64,000 nucleotides of DNA. Source: Bacteroidota bacterium (lineage in GTDB: Bacteria > Bacteroidota > Bacteroidia > AKYH767-A > 2013-40CM-41-45). Under the pieces are notes generated by a model. The model had not been told where the DNA came from and ran no database searches. It worked only from the letters and a program-made list of their open reading frames with translations. Positions 1-7,976 of the stretch are shown piece by piece. The translations under genes were made by a program, and so were the position numbers. The stretch is from positions 558,001 through 622,000 of the forward strand of contig JADKJP010000006.1 of the NCBI GenBank assembly GCA_016720935.1, given 5' to 3'. The stretch's first letter is position 1; every line of letters begins with the position of its first letter.

Positions 1-1
1 G

Positions 2-1891
2 CAACGCCTTCTGAAGGCAAGGATGTTTAGTGACCTCCTGAGTAAAATCCATTTCTGGGGATGGCAGCTGATCATCGTTGCCGCTGCTGTAACATTACCT
101 CTTGGTATTACGACCAGCAAAGAATATGCTGAATTGGAATGGCCGATCGATATCATGATCGCGTTGATCTGGGTGGTATTTGCCATCAATCTATTTGGAA
201 CAATTTTCAAAAGAAGAGAACGGCATTTATATGTAGCTATTTGGTTCTACATAGCTACCATTATTACAGTGGCTGTATTGCATATTGTAAATTCACTTGC
301 ATTGCCGGTGAGCTTCCTGAAAAGCTACTCTATTTTTGCCGGAGTTCAGGACGCTTTGGTGCAGTGGTGGTATGGACATAATGCAGTTGCGTTCTTCCTG
401 ACAACTCCATACCTGGGACTGATGTATTACTTCGTTCCAAAAGCCGCTGATCGACCGGTGTATTCGTATAAATTATCGATTATCCATTTCTGGGCGCTTA
501 TCTTCCTGTATATCTGGGCAGGACCGCACCACTTGTTGTATTCAACTCTTCCTGACTGGGCACAATCGCTCGGGGTGGTCTTCTCCATCATGCTTATTGC
601 TCCGTCCTGGGGTGGTATGATCAACGGATTGTTGACACTTCGCGGTGCCTGGGATAAGGTTCGTGAAAGTGTAGTATTGAAATTCATGGTTGTCGCGGTG
701 ACTGCTTATGGTATGTCGACTTTCGAAGGACCAATGCTTTCTATCAAGAGTGTAAATGCAATTTCTCACTTTACAGACTGGACTATCGCTCACGTACACA
801 TCGGTGCTTTGGGATGGAATGGTATGTTGACTTTTGGTATTCTGTATTTCCTGATTCCAAAACTGTATAATACTTCTTTGTTCAGTAAAAAGCTTGCCAA
901 CTTCCATTTCTGGATGTCTACTTTGGGAATTCTGTTCTATGCAATACCAATGTACTGGGCAGGATTTGCACAGTCACTGATGTGGAAAGATTTCACACCG
1001 GATGGCGTATTGCGTTACCCTAACTTCCTTGAAACAGTGGTTCAGATCATGCCAATGTACATTCTTCGTGTATTCGGTGGTTCACTCTACCTTATTGGTG
1101 TAATTGTCATGATTTACAACTTGTGGAAAACCTCTGCTGCCGGCAAGTTCATCGGTGATGAAGATGCAGAAGCGGCACCACTTGCAAAGATTGCTCCTGA
1201 GTCTCATGGACACTGGCACCGTTGGATCGAACGCAGACCGGTTCAATTCATGTTATTCGCGCTCGTTGCAATTCTGATAGGTGGTATCGTTGAAATCGTT
1301 CCGATGCTTACGATAAAATCCAATGTGCCTACCATTGCTTCTGTAAAACCATATACTCCTCTTGAATTGCAAGGACGTGATATTTATATCCGGGAAGGTT
1401 GTTACACTTGTCATAGCCAGCTCATTCGTCCGTTCCGATCAGAAACCGAGCGTTATGGTGAATACTCAAAAGCAGGTGAATTCGTATATGATCACCCGTT
1501 CCAGTGGGGTTCAAAACGTACAGGTCCTGATCTGGCCAGAGAAGGAGGCAAGTATCCGAACTCATGGCATTACAACCACATGATGGATCCTACAACCATG
1601 TCACCTGGTTCAATCATGCCGGCGTACGAGTTTATCATAGAGAAGGATCTGGATATCTCTTCCACAGCAGCGAAAATCAGGACCATGCAAAAACTTGGAG
1701 TACCGTATCCTGATGGTTTTGATGCTGAAGCAAATAATGCACTTGCAAAACAAGCAGGGGAGATTGCTGCAGACCTGGAAAAGAATGGAATCAAAGTAGA
1801 TTCTCGCAAAGAGATTGTTGCCTTGATAGCTTATCTGCAACGTCTTGGAACCGATATAAAAGTGAAAGATCAACCTACTGCTCAGAAGTAA
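2..1891 (+). CDS. ccoNO: cbb3-type cytochrome c oxidase, fused CcoN-CcoO subunit (5' partial)
   Basis: Catalytic core of the high-affinity terminal oxidase that reduces O2 to water in the inner membrane, fused to its cytochrome c subunit. The frame is open from base 2 (QRLLKAR before the first Met at 23), and this matches the inside of CcoN, so the true start lies left of the window. Counting from Met 23: predicted CuB histidines in WWYGHN (H119) and AGPHH (H169, H170), heme histidines in AHVHIGALGWNG (H257, H259), many membrane helices, then a CcoO-like domain with one heme c site CYTCH at about 460-464 and a downstream PGSIMP axial Met. CcoN-CcoO fusion is common in Bacteroidota. First visible gene of a seven-gene operon. 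Base 2 is a window limit, not a start codon. Confidence 0.96.
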   Translation, partial: QRLLKARMFSDLLSKIHFWGWQLIIVAAAVTLPLGITTSKEYAELEWPIDIMIALIWVVFAINLFGTIFKRRERHLYVAIWFYIATIITVAVLHIVNSLALPVSFLKSYSIFAGVQDALVQWWYGHNAVAFFLTTPYLGLMYYFVPKAADRPVYSYKLSIIHFWALIFLYIWAGPHHLLYSTLPDWAQSLGVVFSIMLIAPSWGGMINGLLTLRGAWDKVRESVVLKFMVVAVTAYGMSTFEGPMLSIKSVNAISHFTDWTIAHVHIGALGWNGMLTFGILYFLIPKLYNTSLFSKKLANFHFWMSTLGILFYAIPMYWAGFAQSLMWKDFTPDGVLRYPNFLETVVQIMPMYILRVFGGSLYLIGVIVMIYNLWKTSAAGKFIGDEDAEAAPLAKIAPESHGHWHRWIERRPVQFMLFALVAILIGGIVEIVPMLTIKSNVPTIASVKPYTPLELQGRDIYIREGCYTCHSQLIRPFRSETERYGEYSKAGEFVYDHPFQWGSKRTGPDLAREGGKYPNSWHYNHMMDPTTMSPGSIMPAYEFIIEKDLDISSTAAKIRTMQKLGVPYPDGFDAEANNALAKQAGEIAADLEKNGIKVDSRKEIVALIAYLQRLGTDIKVKDQPTAQK

Positions 1892-1916
1892 TTAAACATT
1901 CAAAAAAAGGAAAGCC

Positions 1917-2102
1917 ATGTTTAAAAACTATTTGCAAGGTATCGAAGGAATCGCCACATATCCTTTATTCTCACTGGTGGTATTCTTTCTGTTCTTTCTT
2001 ATCATGGGGATTTGGGTTCTCAGGTCTAAATCATCCTCCATGCAGGAACTTGGTTCCATGCCATTAAACGATAATCCAGAAAATCAATCAGAAAAAAATT
2101 AA
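1917..2102 (+). CDS. ccoQ: cbb3 oxidase small subunit CcoQ
   Basis: Short membrane protein of 61 residues between ccoNO and ccoP, the usual place and size of CcoQ, which stabilises the oxidase complex. There is one transmembrane segment (about residues 16-36, rich in F, L, I and V) followed by RSK and a polar tail. An AAAGGAAAG purine stretch lies just before the ATG. It follows ccoNO by 25 bases and precedes ccoP by 11. The family is poorly conserved in sequence, so the call rests on size, topology and position. Confidence 0.85.
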   Translation: MFKNYLQGIEGIATYPLFSLVVFFLFFLIMGIWVLRSKSSSMQELGSMPLNDNPENQSEKN

Positions 2103-2113
2103 AACGTGCACGT

Positions 2114-3106
2114 ATGAACACGAATAAAAATAAATTTCTACGCTTCTTTCTGTTGTCAGGAGGACTTCTCTTCGGTGCTGTTCAATCCATGGCACAACAG
2201 GTAGCCGTAGCTGATTCTACAGCCAAATCTGAACCGGTTCAGATTCCGAAAATGTTTTTTGAACCATCAACATACATCTGGCTGTTGCTCGGAATCATAG
2301 TGATAGCAGTGATTTTCACGCTAACACACACCATCAACGTCCTCACCAGGACCCTGGATGAAAAGACTGCTGCCGTATCCGGCACCACTCCACGCAGCGC
2401 TGAATATGTACATCGTCAAACCGGTTGGAATAAACTGATGCAGATGATGACACGATCAGTTCCTGTTGAAAAGGAAAAGGATGTTATGCTGGATCATGAT
2501 TACGATGGAATTCGCGAATTGGACAATCAACTACCACCCTGGTGGGTATGGGGATTTTACATCACCATCATCTTTGCCTTTATCTATCTTGTCAATTATC
2601 ATATCGCAGGTTCGGGCAAACTTCAATATGCCGAATACGATGAAGAAATCCAAATTGCAAATGCAGCCAAAGAGGCCAGGTTAAAAAATGATGCAAATTT
2701 TGTCACTGAGGCAAATGTGGTTCGCTTGTCTGAAGCAAACGATTTGTCACAAGGTAAAGATGTTTACGTCAAATTCTGTGTGGCTTGTCACGGAGACAAA
2801 GGGCAAGGAAATGTCGGACCAAACCTCACAGATAATTTCTGGATCCATGGTGGTGGAATAAAAAATGTATTCGCTACAATTACAAATGGTGTACCTGCAA
2901 AAGGTATGATTTCCTGGAAGAGTCAGCTTTCACCAAAGCAAATTCAATTGGTGGGCAGCTATGTACTGTCTCTTGAAGGTACCAATCCTCCGGGAGCGAA
3001 AGAACCTCAGGGAACAGTCTGGCAGGAATCAGTTGCTGCAGATAGTACCGCAGCAAAATCAGATAGTACAAGCGCTGTTGTTGATTCAACAGCAAAGAAA
3101 ATTTAA
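2114..3106 (+). CDS. ccoP: cbb3 oxidase cytochrome c subunit CcoP (single heme)
   Basis: Electron-input subunit of the cbb3 oxidase. Visible order: hydrophobic N-terminus (about 8-28), transmembrane segment about 52-76, a second about 142-163 preceded by the CcoP-type PPWWVWGF motif, then one cytochrome c domain with CVACH at 222-226, a GPNL motif and a likely axial Met in PAKGMISW (M265). The tail is rich in Ser, Ala, Asp and Thr. Proteobacterial CcoP has two CXXCH sites; only one is present here. The extra N-terminal helix is unusual relative to the proteobacterial form. Lies in the ccoNOQPGH operon, 19 bases before ccoG. Confidence 0.94.
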   Translation: MNTNKNKFLRFFLLSGGLLFGAVQSMAQQVAVADSTAKSEPVQIPKMFFEPSTYIWLLLGIIVIAVIFTLTHTINVLTRTLDEKTAAVSGTTPRSAEYVHRQTGWNKLMQMMTRSVPVEKEKDVMLDHDYDGIRELDNQLPPWWVWGFYITIIFAFIYLVNYHIAGSGKLQYAEYDEEIQIANAAKEARLKNDANFVTEANVVRLSEANDLSQGKDVYVKFCVACHGDKGQGNVGPNLTDNFWIHGGGIKNVFATITNGVPAKGMISWKSQLSPKQIQLVGSYVLSLEGTNPPGAKEPQGTVWQESVAADSTAAKSDSTSAVVDSTAKKI

Positions 3107-3125
3107 GTAAAGGAACAGAATAGAC

Positions 3126-4535
3126 ATGTCAACTCAAGCGGTTCCGGGCGGAACAGATGATTTTCGCGATTCTATATCGACCATCAGCAAGGATGGTGAC
3201 CGGGCCTGGATTTATCCGAAAAAGCCTAAAGGCAGACATTACAGCAAAAGGACGATCGTTAGTATCGTCCTTTTGGCGCTTATGTTTGGTGGCCCCTTCA
3301 TGAAAATTTCAGGTCATCCCCTGATGTTGTTCAATGTTTTGCAAAGGAAATTTATTGTATTCGGAGTGCCTTTCTGGCCACAGGATTTTTTCCTCTTTGT
3401 GTTGGCGATGCTGACATTCTTTGTCTTTATTATTCTGTTCACAGCCATTTTCGGCAGGGTATGGTGCGGTTGGGCTTGTCCTCAGACTATCTTTATGGAA
3501 ATGGTTTTTCGCAAGATCGAATACGCCATTGAAGGGGATGCTAACCAGCAGAGATTATTGAATAAATCACCCTGGACAGGAGAGAAAATTAGAAAGAAGG
3601 TCTTGAAAAATTTAATATTTTTCTTGTTAGCATTTTTGATAGCCAATACATTTTTAGCTTATATCATTGGTATTGATGAATTAAAACTTCTGGTTACCGA
3701 AGGCCCCGGAAAGCATATGGGTGGCTTTGTAGCACTTGTGATCTTTACTGCCGTGTTCTATGGAGTGTATGTCCGCTTCCGCGAACAGGTGTGTCTTATT
3801 GTTTGTCCCTATGGGCGCTTGCAAGGAGTTTTGCTGGATAGAAATTCTGTAGTCATAGCCTATGATTATGTTAGAGGTGAAACCAGAGGGAGAATTCAAA
3901 AAAGCGAAGAACGCAAAATTGGAGATTGTATCGACTGTCATCAATGTGTGCATGTCTGCCCTACAGGTATCGACATTCGAAATGGCACACAATTGGAGTG
4001 CGTGAATTGTACCGCTTGTATTGACGCATGTGATGATGTCATGGAAAAGGTAGGCTTTAAAAAAGGCCTTATCAGATATGCGAGTGAGAATAGTATCGCT
4101 AAAAAGGAAAAATTCAAAATAACCACCCGTGTTGTAGGCTATTCAATTGTATTATTGATTCTGCTCACAACTCTTACCACTTTGCTTGCATTGAGGACCG
4201 AAGTAGAATCAACTATACTTCGTACTCCCGGACAAATGTACCAGAAGATGGATGGTGGAAAAATCAGTAATTTGTACAACATACAATTGGTCAATAAAAC
4301 CTTCCACAACCTTCCGATTGAAATCAAACTGAATTATCCTGCCGGTGAAATAAAATTCGTGGGACCGCCACCGACAGTATTAAATGAAGATGCCGTGGTA
4401 GAAGGAGTTTTCTTTGTTATTCTGCCGCAATCTGAAATTGTAAAAGTGAAAACACCGGTTTCAATCAATGTGATTTCAAATGGTAAGGTATTGAAGGTTG
4501 TAAAAACAAATTTCCTGGGACCAAATACAAACTAA
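3126..4535 (+). CDS. ccoG: cbb3 oxidase assembly ferredoxin CcoG (FixG/RdxA)
   Basis: Membrane-bound polyferredoxin involved in cbb3 oxidase maturation; in other bacteria CcoG reduces Cu(II) for the catalytic centre. Four to five membrane helices are visible, with the family motif VWCGWACPQT (C114, C118) after the second helix, then two ferredoxin clusters CIDCHQCVHVCP (C268, C271, C274, C278) and CVNCTACIDAC (C292, C295, C298, C302). A further helix at about 338-358 precedes a C-terminal Ig-like periplasmic domain. Full length for the family (469 residues). It is followed after 6 bases by ccoH, as expected. Confidence 0.95.
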   Translation: MSTQAVPGGTDDFRDSISTISKDGDRAWIYPKKPKGRHYSKRTIVSIVLLALMFGGPFMKISGHPLMLFNVLQRKFIVFGVPFWPQDFFLFVLAMLTFFVFIILFTAIFGRVWCGWACPQTIFMEMVFRKIEYAIEGDANQQRLLNKSPWTGEKIRKKVLKNLIFFLLAFLIANTFLAYIIGIDELKLLVTEGPGKHMGGFVALVIFTAVFYGVYVRFREQVCLIVCPYGRLQGVLLDRNSVVIAYDYVRGETRGRIQKSEERKIGDCIDCHQCVHVCPTGIDIRNGTQLECVNCTACIDACDDVMEKVGFKKGLIRYASENSIAKKEKFKITTRVVGYSIVLLILLTTLTTLLALRTEVESTILRTPGQMYQKMDGGKISNLYNIQLVNKTFHNLPIEIKLNYPAGEIKFVGPPPTVLNEDAVVEGVFFVILPQSEIVKVKTPVSINVISNGKVLKVVKTNFLGPNTN

Positions 4536-4541
4536 AAAATT

Positions 4542-4979
4542 ATGAAATTCAACTGGGGTTGGGGTATCTTCATCTTTCTTGTGATCTTCATGAGTTTTAT
4601 GCTCAACATGGTTTACCGTTGCACACAACAGAGGGTAGATCTGGTAAGTGAAAAATATTATGAAAATGAATTAAAGTACCAGCAAAGAATTGATATGGAA
4701 AAAAACACCGCCGCGCTGGAAAAGAATCTTAAGATTTTAAGAGAAAGTGGGAAGGTACAGTTTGAATTCCCGCTAAGTGGGGGAGTCCGTTCCGGTCAGA
4801 TTACTTTTTTTAAACCGGATGATGCCCGACAGGATTTTGTTGTCCCTGTTTCCGGAAGTAACGGAAATTTTCAAGAGGTGAATACCTCAAAAATGAAAAA
4901 AGGCTGGTGGAATGTCCAGGTTCAGTGGAGTCAGGATGGACAACCATTTTATTCAGAACAAAAGTTACTAATTGATTAG
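4542..4979 (+). CDS. ccoH: FixH/CcoH family oxidase assembly protein
   Basis: Small assembly factor of the cbb3 oxidase. The N-terminal FNWGWG followed by a single transmembrane helix (about 8-26) and YRC, then a KYYENELKYQQRID segment, is typical of FixH. The rest is a periplasmic domain of about 110 residues. It sits 6 bases after ccoG and 3 bases before the TauE-like gene, so it is translated as part of the same operon. Recognised from family sequence and context; no catalytic residues are expected. Confidence 0.9.
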   Translation: MKFNWGWGIFIFLVIFMSFMLNMVYRCTQQRVDLVSEKYYENELKYQQRIDMEKNTAALEKNLKILRESGKVQFEFPLSGGVRSGQITFFKPDDARQDFVVPVSGSNGNFQEVNTSKMKKGWWNVQVQWSQDGQPFYSEQKLLID

Positions 4980-4982
4980 ATC

Positions 4983-5651
4983 ATGTGGTTGTATTCTGCA
5001 TTTTTGGTCGGTTTTCTTGGCAGCTTTCATTGCGCAGGCATGTGTGGCCCTATTGCTCTGGCCTTACCGCTTGACAAAAAGTCGAATTGGTCATTTATCA
5101 TCGGGCGGTTACTTTATAATGGAGGAAGAGTCTTTACTTATTCGGTTCTTGGCCTTCTTGTTGGACTAATCGGACATACAATTGCGATGGCTGGTTTTCA
5201 GAAGGTGTTGTCCATCGGAACAGGAGTGATGATTCTCCTGATCGCATTCCTGCCATACCTGATCAAACGTACGAGTCAGTTCAATTCATTTCTTACAGGA
5301 TACACATCAAAGATCAAATCTCTATTTAAAAAACTATTTGGTCTGAAATCGAAAAGGACGCTCTTTTTAATTGGAGCTGTAAACGGCCTTCTTCCCTGCG
5401 GGTTTGTTTATCTTGCTCTCGCCGGTGCAGCTGCAACAGGAACAATGGAGGAAGGAGTTGGCTACATGATGCTGTTTGGACTTGGAACCATCCCCATGAT
5501 GCTTACTCTAACCATGGCGGGGAATATTTTTAGTCCTCGTACCCGTAGTTTTATCCAGAAAATATCTCCTCTGATTGCTATTTCAGTTGCTGTATTACTC
5601 ATAGCAAGAGGGATAACCATTGACAATCATTCATGTTGTAAACATCATTGA
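4983..5651 (+). CDS. Sulfite exporter TauE/SafE-like membrane protein of the cbb3 cluster
   Basis: Polytopic inner-membrane protein of 222 residues with about six helices. The N-terminal GSFHCAGMCGP and the central NGLLPCGFVY motifs, each with Cys, are typical of the TauE/SafE-like (COG2836) proteins that sit beside cbb3 oxidase genes and are thought to help copper or heme supply. The C-terminus ends in CCKHH, a likely metal-binding tail. The gene begins 3 bases after ccoH, and the ATG at 4983 follows directly on the ccoH stop. A transport role in metal delivery is inferred from context; sulfite export is unlikely to be the function here. No ccoS or ccoI is present in the window. Confidence 0.82.
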   Translation: MWLYSAFLVGFLGSFHCAGMCGPIALALPLDKKSNWSFIIGRLLYNGGRVFTYSVLGLLVGLIGHTIAMAGFQKVLSIGTGVMILLIAFLPYLIKRTSQFNSFLTGYTSKIKSLFKKLFGLKSKRTLFLIGAVNGLLPCGFVYLALAGAAATGTMEEGVGYMMLFGLGTIPMMLTLTMAGNIFSPRTRSFIQKISPLIAISVAVLLIARGITIDNHSCCKHH

Positions 5652-5759
5652 TCAGGTCAGATTTCATTTTTTATCGGACGAAATTTTATACGCTGATCAT
5701 AAGGTTTGGGATTTAGGGTTTTTCTTGTTGCTGAATTTGAAACAGACTCTTTTTTAGTA

Positions 5760-5791
5760 TTGAACAGGTATCAAATTTCTTCTTATCTTCG
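5760..5791 (+). promoter_or_regulatory. Possible Bacteroidota promoter for the DoxX-like gene
   Basis: TTG at 5760-5762 and TATCTTCG at 5784-5791 are separated by 21 bases. This fits the Bacteroidota -33/-7 layout (TTG, 19-21 bases, TAnnTTTG) with one mismatch in the -7 box. It lies about 35 bases before the ATG at 5827, in the gap after the cbb3 operon. Confidence 0.35.
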
Positions 5792-5826
5792 TTATTCCTG
5801 AATTCAGTATTCTTCAGCATCTGATT

Positions 5827-6249
5827 ATGAATCACGAATTGAATATTTCCATTGCTATTCTGATGCTTAGGCTGGTTACCGGCATTCTATTTTTCTTTCA
5901 GGGTTATGATAAGATATTCAATATAAAAATAGAAGGTGTCGTTCGCACGTTCAGTGACACTATGAAGTCAACCTGGATTCCTTTGTTACTTTTGCGACCT
6001 TTGGTTTATCTTAGTTCCTATATTGAAATGATTTGTGGAGCCTTGTTGTGTTTAGGCTTATTTCGTGAATACAGCTTGTTTATGCTTGCCGCTGACATGG
6101 TGTTTGTCGCCTTTGCTTTCAGTTCAATCAAAGCGATGTGGGACATGCATTTTTACCTTCCCCGCATTATTTTTTTAGCGGCACTGTTACTTCTTTCTCC
6201 GGAAATGGACCGGTGGTCTCTTGACCAATTTATTTTTAAATTGAAATAG
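5827..6249 (+). CDS. DoxX-like small membrane protein
   Basis: Integral membrane protein of 140 residues with four predicted helices. The first (LRLVTGILFFFQGYDKIF) carries the R-x3-G-x-F-x2-GxxK pattern of the DoxX/MauE-type superfamily. A Tyr/Ser-rich loop (YLSSYIEMICGALLCLGLF) corresponds to helix 2 of that family. The biochemical role is not known for this group. It has its own gap of 175 bases upstream with a possible promoter, and ends before a bidirectional terminator. It could act in the same respiratory context as the cbb3 cluster, but nothing in the sequence shows that. Confidence 0.72.
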   Translation: MNHELNISIAILMLRLVTGILFFFQGYDKIFNIKIEGVVRTFSDTMKSTWIPLLLLRPLVYLSSYIEMICGALLCLGLFREYSLFMLAADMVFVAFAFSSIKAMWDMHFYLPRIIFLAALLLLSPEMDRWSLDQFIFKLK

Positions 6250-6313
6250 AACCTTTTGCTTTTACAAAAAACAGCTTCCCATATCTGAAATCAGGATTCG
6301 CTTTAAAATAAAT

Positions 6314-6337
6314 AAGCCGGACTAATGCCCGGCTTTT
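6314..6337. terminator. Bidirectional intrinsic terminator between DoxX-like and YceI genes
   Basis: AAGCCGG (6314-6320), an 8-base loop, CCGGCTT (6329-6335) followed by TT, with A-rich sequence on the other side. It lies between two convergent genes, so it can end both transcripts. The T-run is short on the plus strand; a longer T7 run lies at 6344-6350. Confidence 0.7.
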
Positions 6338-6425
6338 AAAATGTTTTTTTGAATTCCCTTGCCTGTCTGACAGCTTACAGGCTATCAGAACAGGAAAGGT
6401 ACCAACCACATGAACACTAAAATTT

Positions 6426-6992
6426 TTAGCTAGCTTTGAGCGGATCGTAATTGATATCCACTGTAATTTTCGCTTCAGAAGAGACTTTATCTTTTACCAA
6501 TGAAGGGACCTCGATGTTAAAGTCGGAGAGCAGAATATTGAATTTTGAAATCCCTGTGGTAATTGCACCGCCTTTTACCGTGAGTTTTCCATCCGCAGTT
6601 ACTTCTTTTGTTACTCCGTGAAGAGTCATATTGCCTTTCACTTTCACGGGATAGGTACCATCTTTTGTCAGGTTTACTTCTTTAATATTGATGATATTTC
6701 CTTTGAATACCGCTTTTGGATATTTATCGGATTCTACATAGTTTTCATTGAAATGCTCCTGCATAAGCGCCTTTTCAAAAGAGAAAGCTTTCATGAGCAA
6801 TGCAAATTCCATTGCGCCTGTTGAAGCGTCAATAACGCTGGTAGCTTTTTCATTTGCCCCTGCGATCTTCTCAGGTGAGGAAGGTGAAGTCGCATCAAAT
6901 GTTATCTTGCCTGCTTTTGTAAAGTAACGGTTTTGTGCATAGATGCTTCCGGTACCAATAAAAAGCGCGATGATCAGGATTATTTTTTTCAT
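6426..6992 (-). CDS. YceI-family lipid-binding periplasmic protein
   Basis: Secreted lipocalin-like protein of 188 residues. Signal peptide MKKIILIIALFIGTGSIYAQ (residues 1-20), then the YceI pattern: KAGKITFDA, FSFEKALMQEHFNENYVESDKYPKA (spaced around 69-94), LTLHGVTKEV-like MTLHGVTKEV, and SKFNILLSDFNIEVP near the end. YceI proteins bind isoprenoid or other lipids in a beta-barrel. Last gene of a likely minus-strand operon after the OB-fold gene (59-base gap). A second YceI paralogue lies at 11670-12239, on the other side of the kinase/regulator pair. Confidence 0.93.
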   Translation of the reverse strand: MKKIILIIALFIGTGSIYAQNRYFTKAGKITFDATSPSSPEKIAGANEKATSVIDASTGAMEFALLMKAFSFEKALMQEHFNENYVESDKYPKAVFKGNIINIKEVNLTKDGTYPVKVKGNMTLHGVTKEVTADGKLTVKGGAITTGISKFNILLSDFNIEVPSLVKDKVSSEAKITVDINYDPLKAS

Positions 6993-7051
6993 GGTTATTT
7001 TGAAACGTTTGGTTTAGATTTAATGATTAAGAACTTGATCTGTTCTGTAAA

Positions 7052-7471
7052 TTAATTTGATTCATTGGAAATTACACAGTCTACAAGAACTACATCCATA
7101 AGTATTCCTGTGCAAATTCCTTTTATCTTTACTTTTTCTCCACTTTTTAATGAAGCAGCATCGCTTTGAAAATTCTTGTCGAACTGACATCCGATACCTG
7201 CAAGGTCTCCGCCTTTGAGTGTAATATTGAGAATACCTTTTTCGTCTATTCCTTTGTCAGAAATAGTACCATTCACTTCAATTACTTTTCCGAGATACTT
7301 TGAATTCGCAGAGTTTTCATCTCCTTCATATTCTTCTACAAGTGCAGTAGCTTCTGAAACACATACAGGTGTTTCATTGATAATGCTTCCATGTGGCTTG
7401 TTGAACAGATAGTATCCAAAAGCAACAGCTGCTGTTAAGAAGATGGAGGCAGTCAGAAGGATCCTTTTCAT
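7052..7471 (-). CDS. Membrane-anchored OB-fold protein (tRNA_anti-like family)
   Basis: Protein of 139 residues with an N-terminal hydrophobic anchor (about 3-23) and a beta-rich domain. The stretch YLGKVIEVNGTISDKG, then LNITLKGGDLAGIGCQF, then LKSGEKVKIKGICTG is the signature of the small OB-fold tRNA_anti-like proteins found near YceI genes in Bacteroidota. A role in RNA binding is not implied; the anchor suggests a periplasmic location. A Cys-Gln (GCQF) and two other cysteines (CVS, GIC, VDC) could be redox or structural. It lies 25 bases after a small possible membrane peptide and 59 before the YceI gene. Confidence 0.75.
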   Translation of the reverse strand: MKRILLTASIFLTAAVAFGYYLFNKPHGSIINETPVCVSEATALVEEYEGDENSANSKYLGKVIEVNGTISDKGIDEKGILNITLKGGDLAGIGCQFDKNFQSDAASLKSGEKVKIKGICTGILMDVVLVDCVISNESN

Positions 7472-7496
7472 ATTATTTGTTTTGGTTTAAATATTC

Positions 7497-7604
7497 TCAA
7501 TTGGTTATCAGAAGAAACAAAGCAAGGATAAACACGAGCCCTGCCAGTAACAAATCTGTCAGTATTGGGTTGCTACTCATTTTTGATTTTGACATCGTTT
7601 TCAT
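7497..7604 (-). CDS. Possible 35-residue single-helix membrane peptide
   Basis: The ATG at 7604 opens MKTMSKSKMSSNPILTDL, then a hydrophobic helix LLAGLVFILALFLLI and TN. It is too short for normal prediction, and a longer frame upstream (to 7700) would put the promoter inside the gene, so I chose the internal start. Support: a perfect TACTTTTG box at 7634-7627 lies 22 bases upstream, AGGAAA precedes the ATG, and the OB-fold gene follows 25 bases later. I do not recognise the protein. It may be a small subunit or simply a chance reading frame at the head of the operon. Confidence 0.4.
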   Translation of the reverse strand: MKTMSKSKMSSNPILTDLLLAGLVFILALFLLITN

Positions 7605-7976
7605 TTTTCCTGTTCCAATTATACCCCAAAAGTAATGGAGGAGTTTGCAGTTTCTAAGCGGAATTTGCTGAACGGGAATAAAACGATACTGAGCTGGCAA
7701 TTGTGTTTAAAATGTTCCTTTTATCAATATTTAACGGTAAATAACCCTTTAGATTCTGTATTCAATGTGAATCAGTTTAAGAGCATTGGTGTGATTTACG
7801 AGGATATTAACATAAAATCATGCCAGGAAAACCGGATCAATTCAGATTGGTCTGAAAACAACTAAAAAAGAGAAGAGACTTTAGAGAAAATTCCAGAAAG
7901 GAGGAATTATTAACAAGTAAGAAAATGTGTAGAAAGAGTCAAAAAAAATGAGTGTTTATGGGCTATTCAGACCCTC
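7605..7976. other. Intergenic stretch of 372 bases between regulator and OB-fold operon
   Basis: It contains the -7-like box at 7627-7634 on the minus strand. No RNA gene or repeat is recognisable. A plus-strand frame at 7635-7865 has unremarkable composition and no family likeness, so I do not call it. It probably holds the promoter region of the 7052-7604 operon and the tail of the response-regulator transcript. Confidence 0.5.
7627..7634 (-). promoter_or_regulatory. -7 promoter box for the OB-fold/YceI operon
   Basis: Read on the minus strand this is TACTTTTG, a perfect TAnnTTTG, 22 bases before the ATG at 7604. No clear TTG is seen about 19 bases further upstream, so the call is based on the -7 box alone. 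Confidence 0.45.

Noticed and set aside
7635..7865. Plus-strand 76-residue frame in the spacer before the response regulator
   Set aside because: No family likeness, no ribosome site, and the opposite strand carries the promoter box. It is likely chance.
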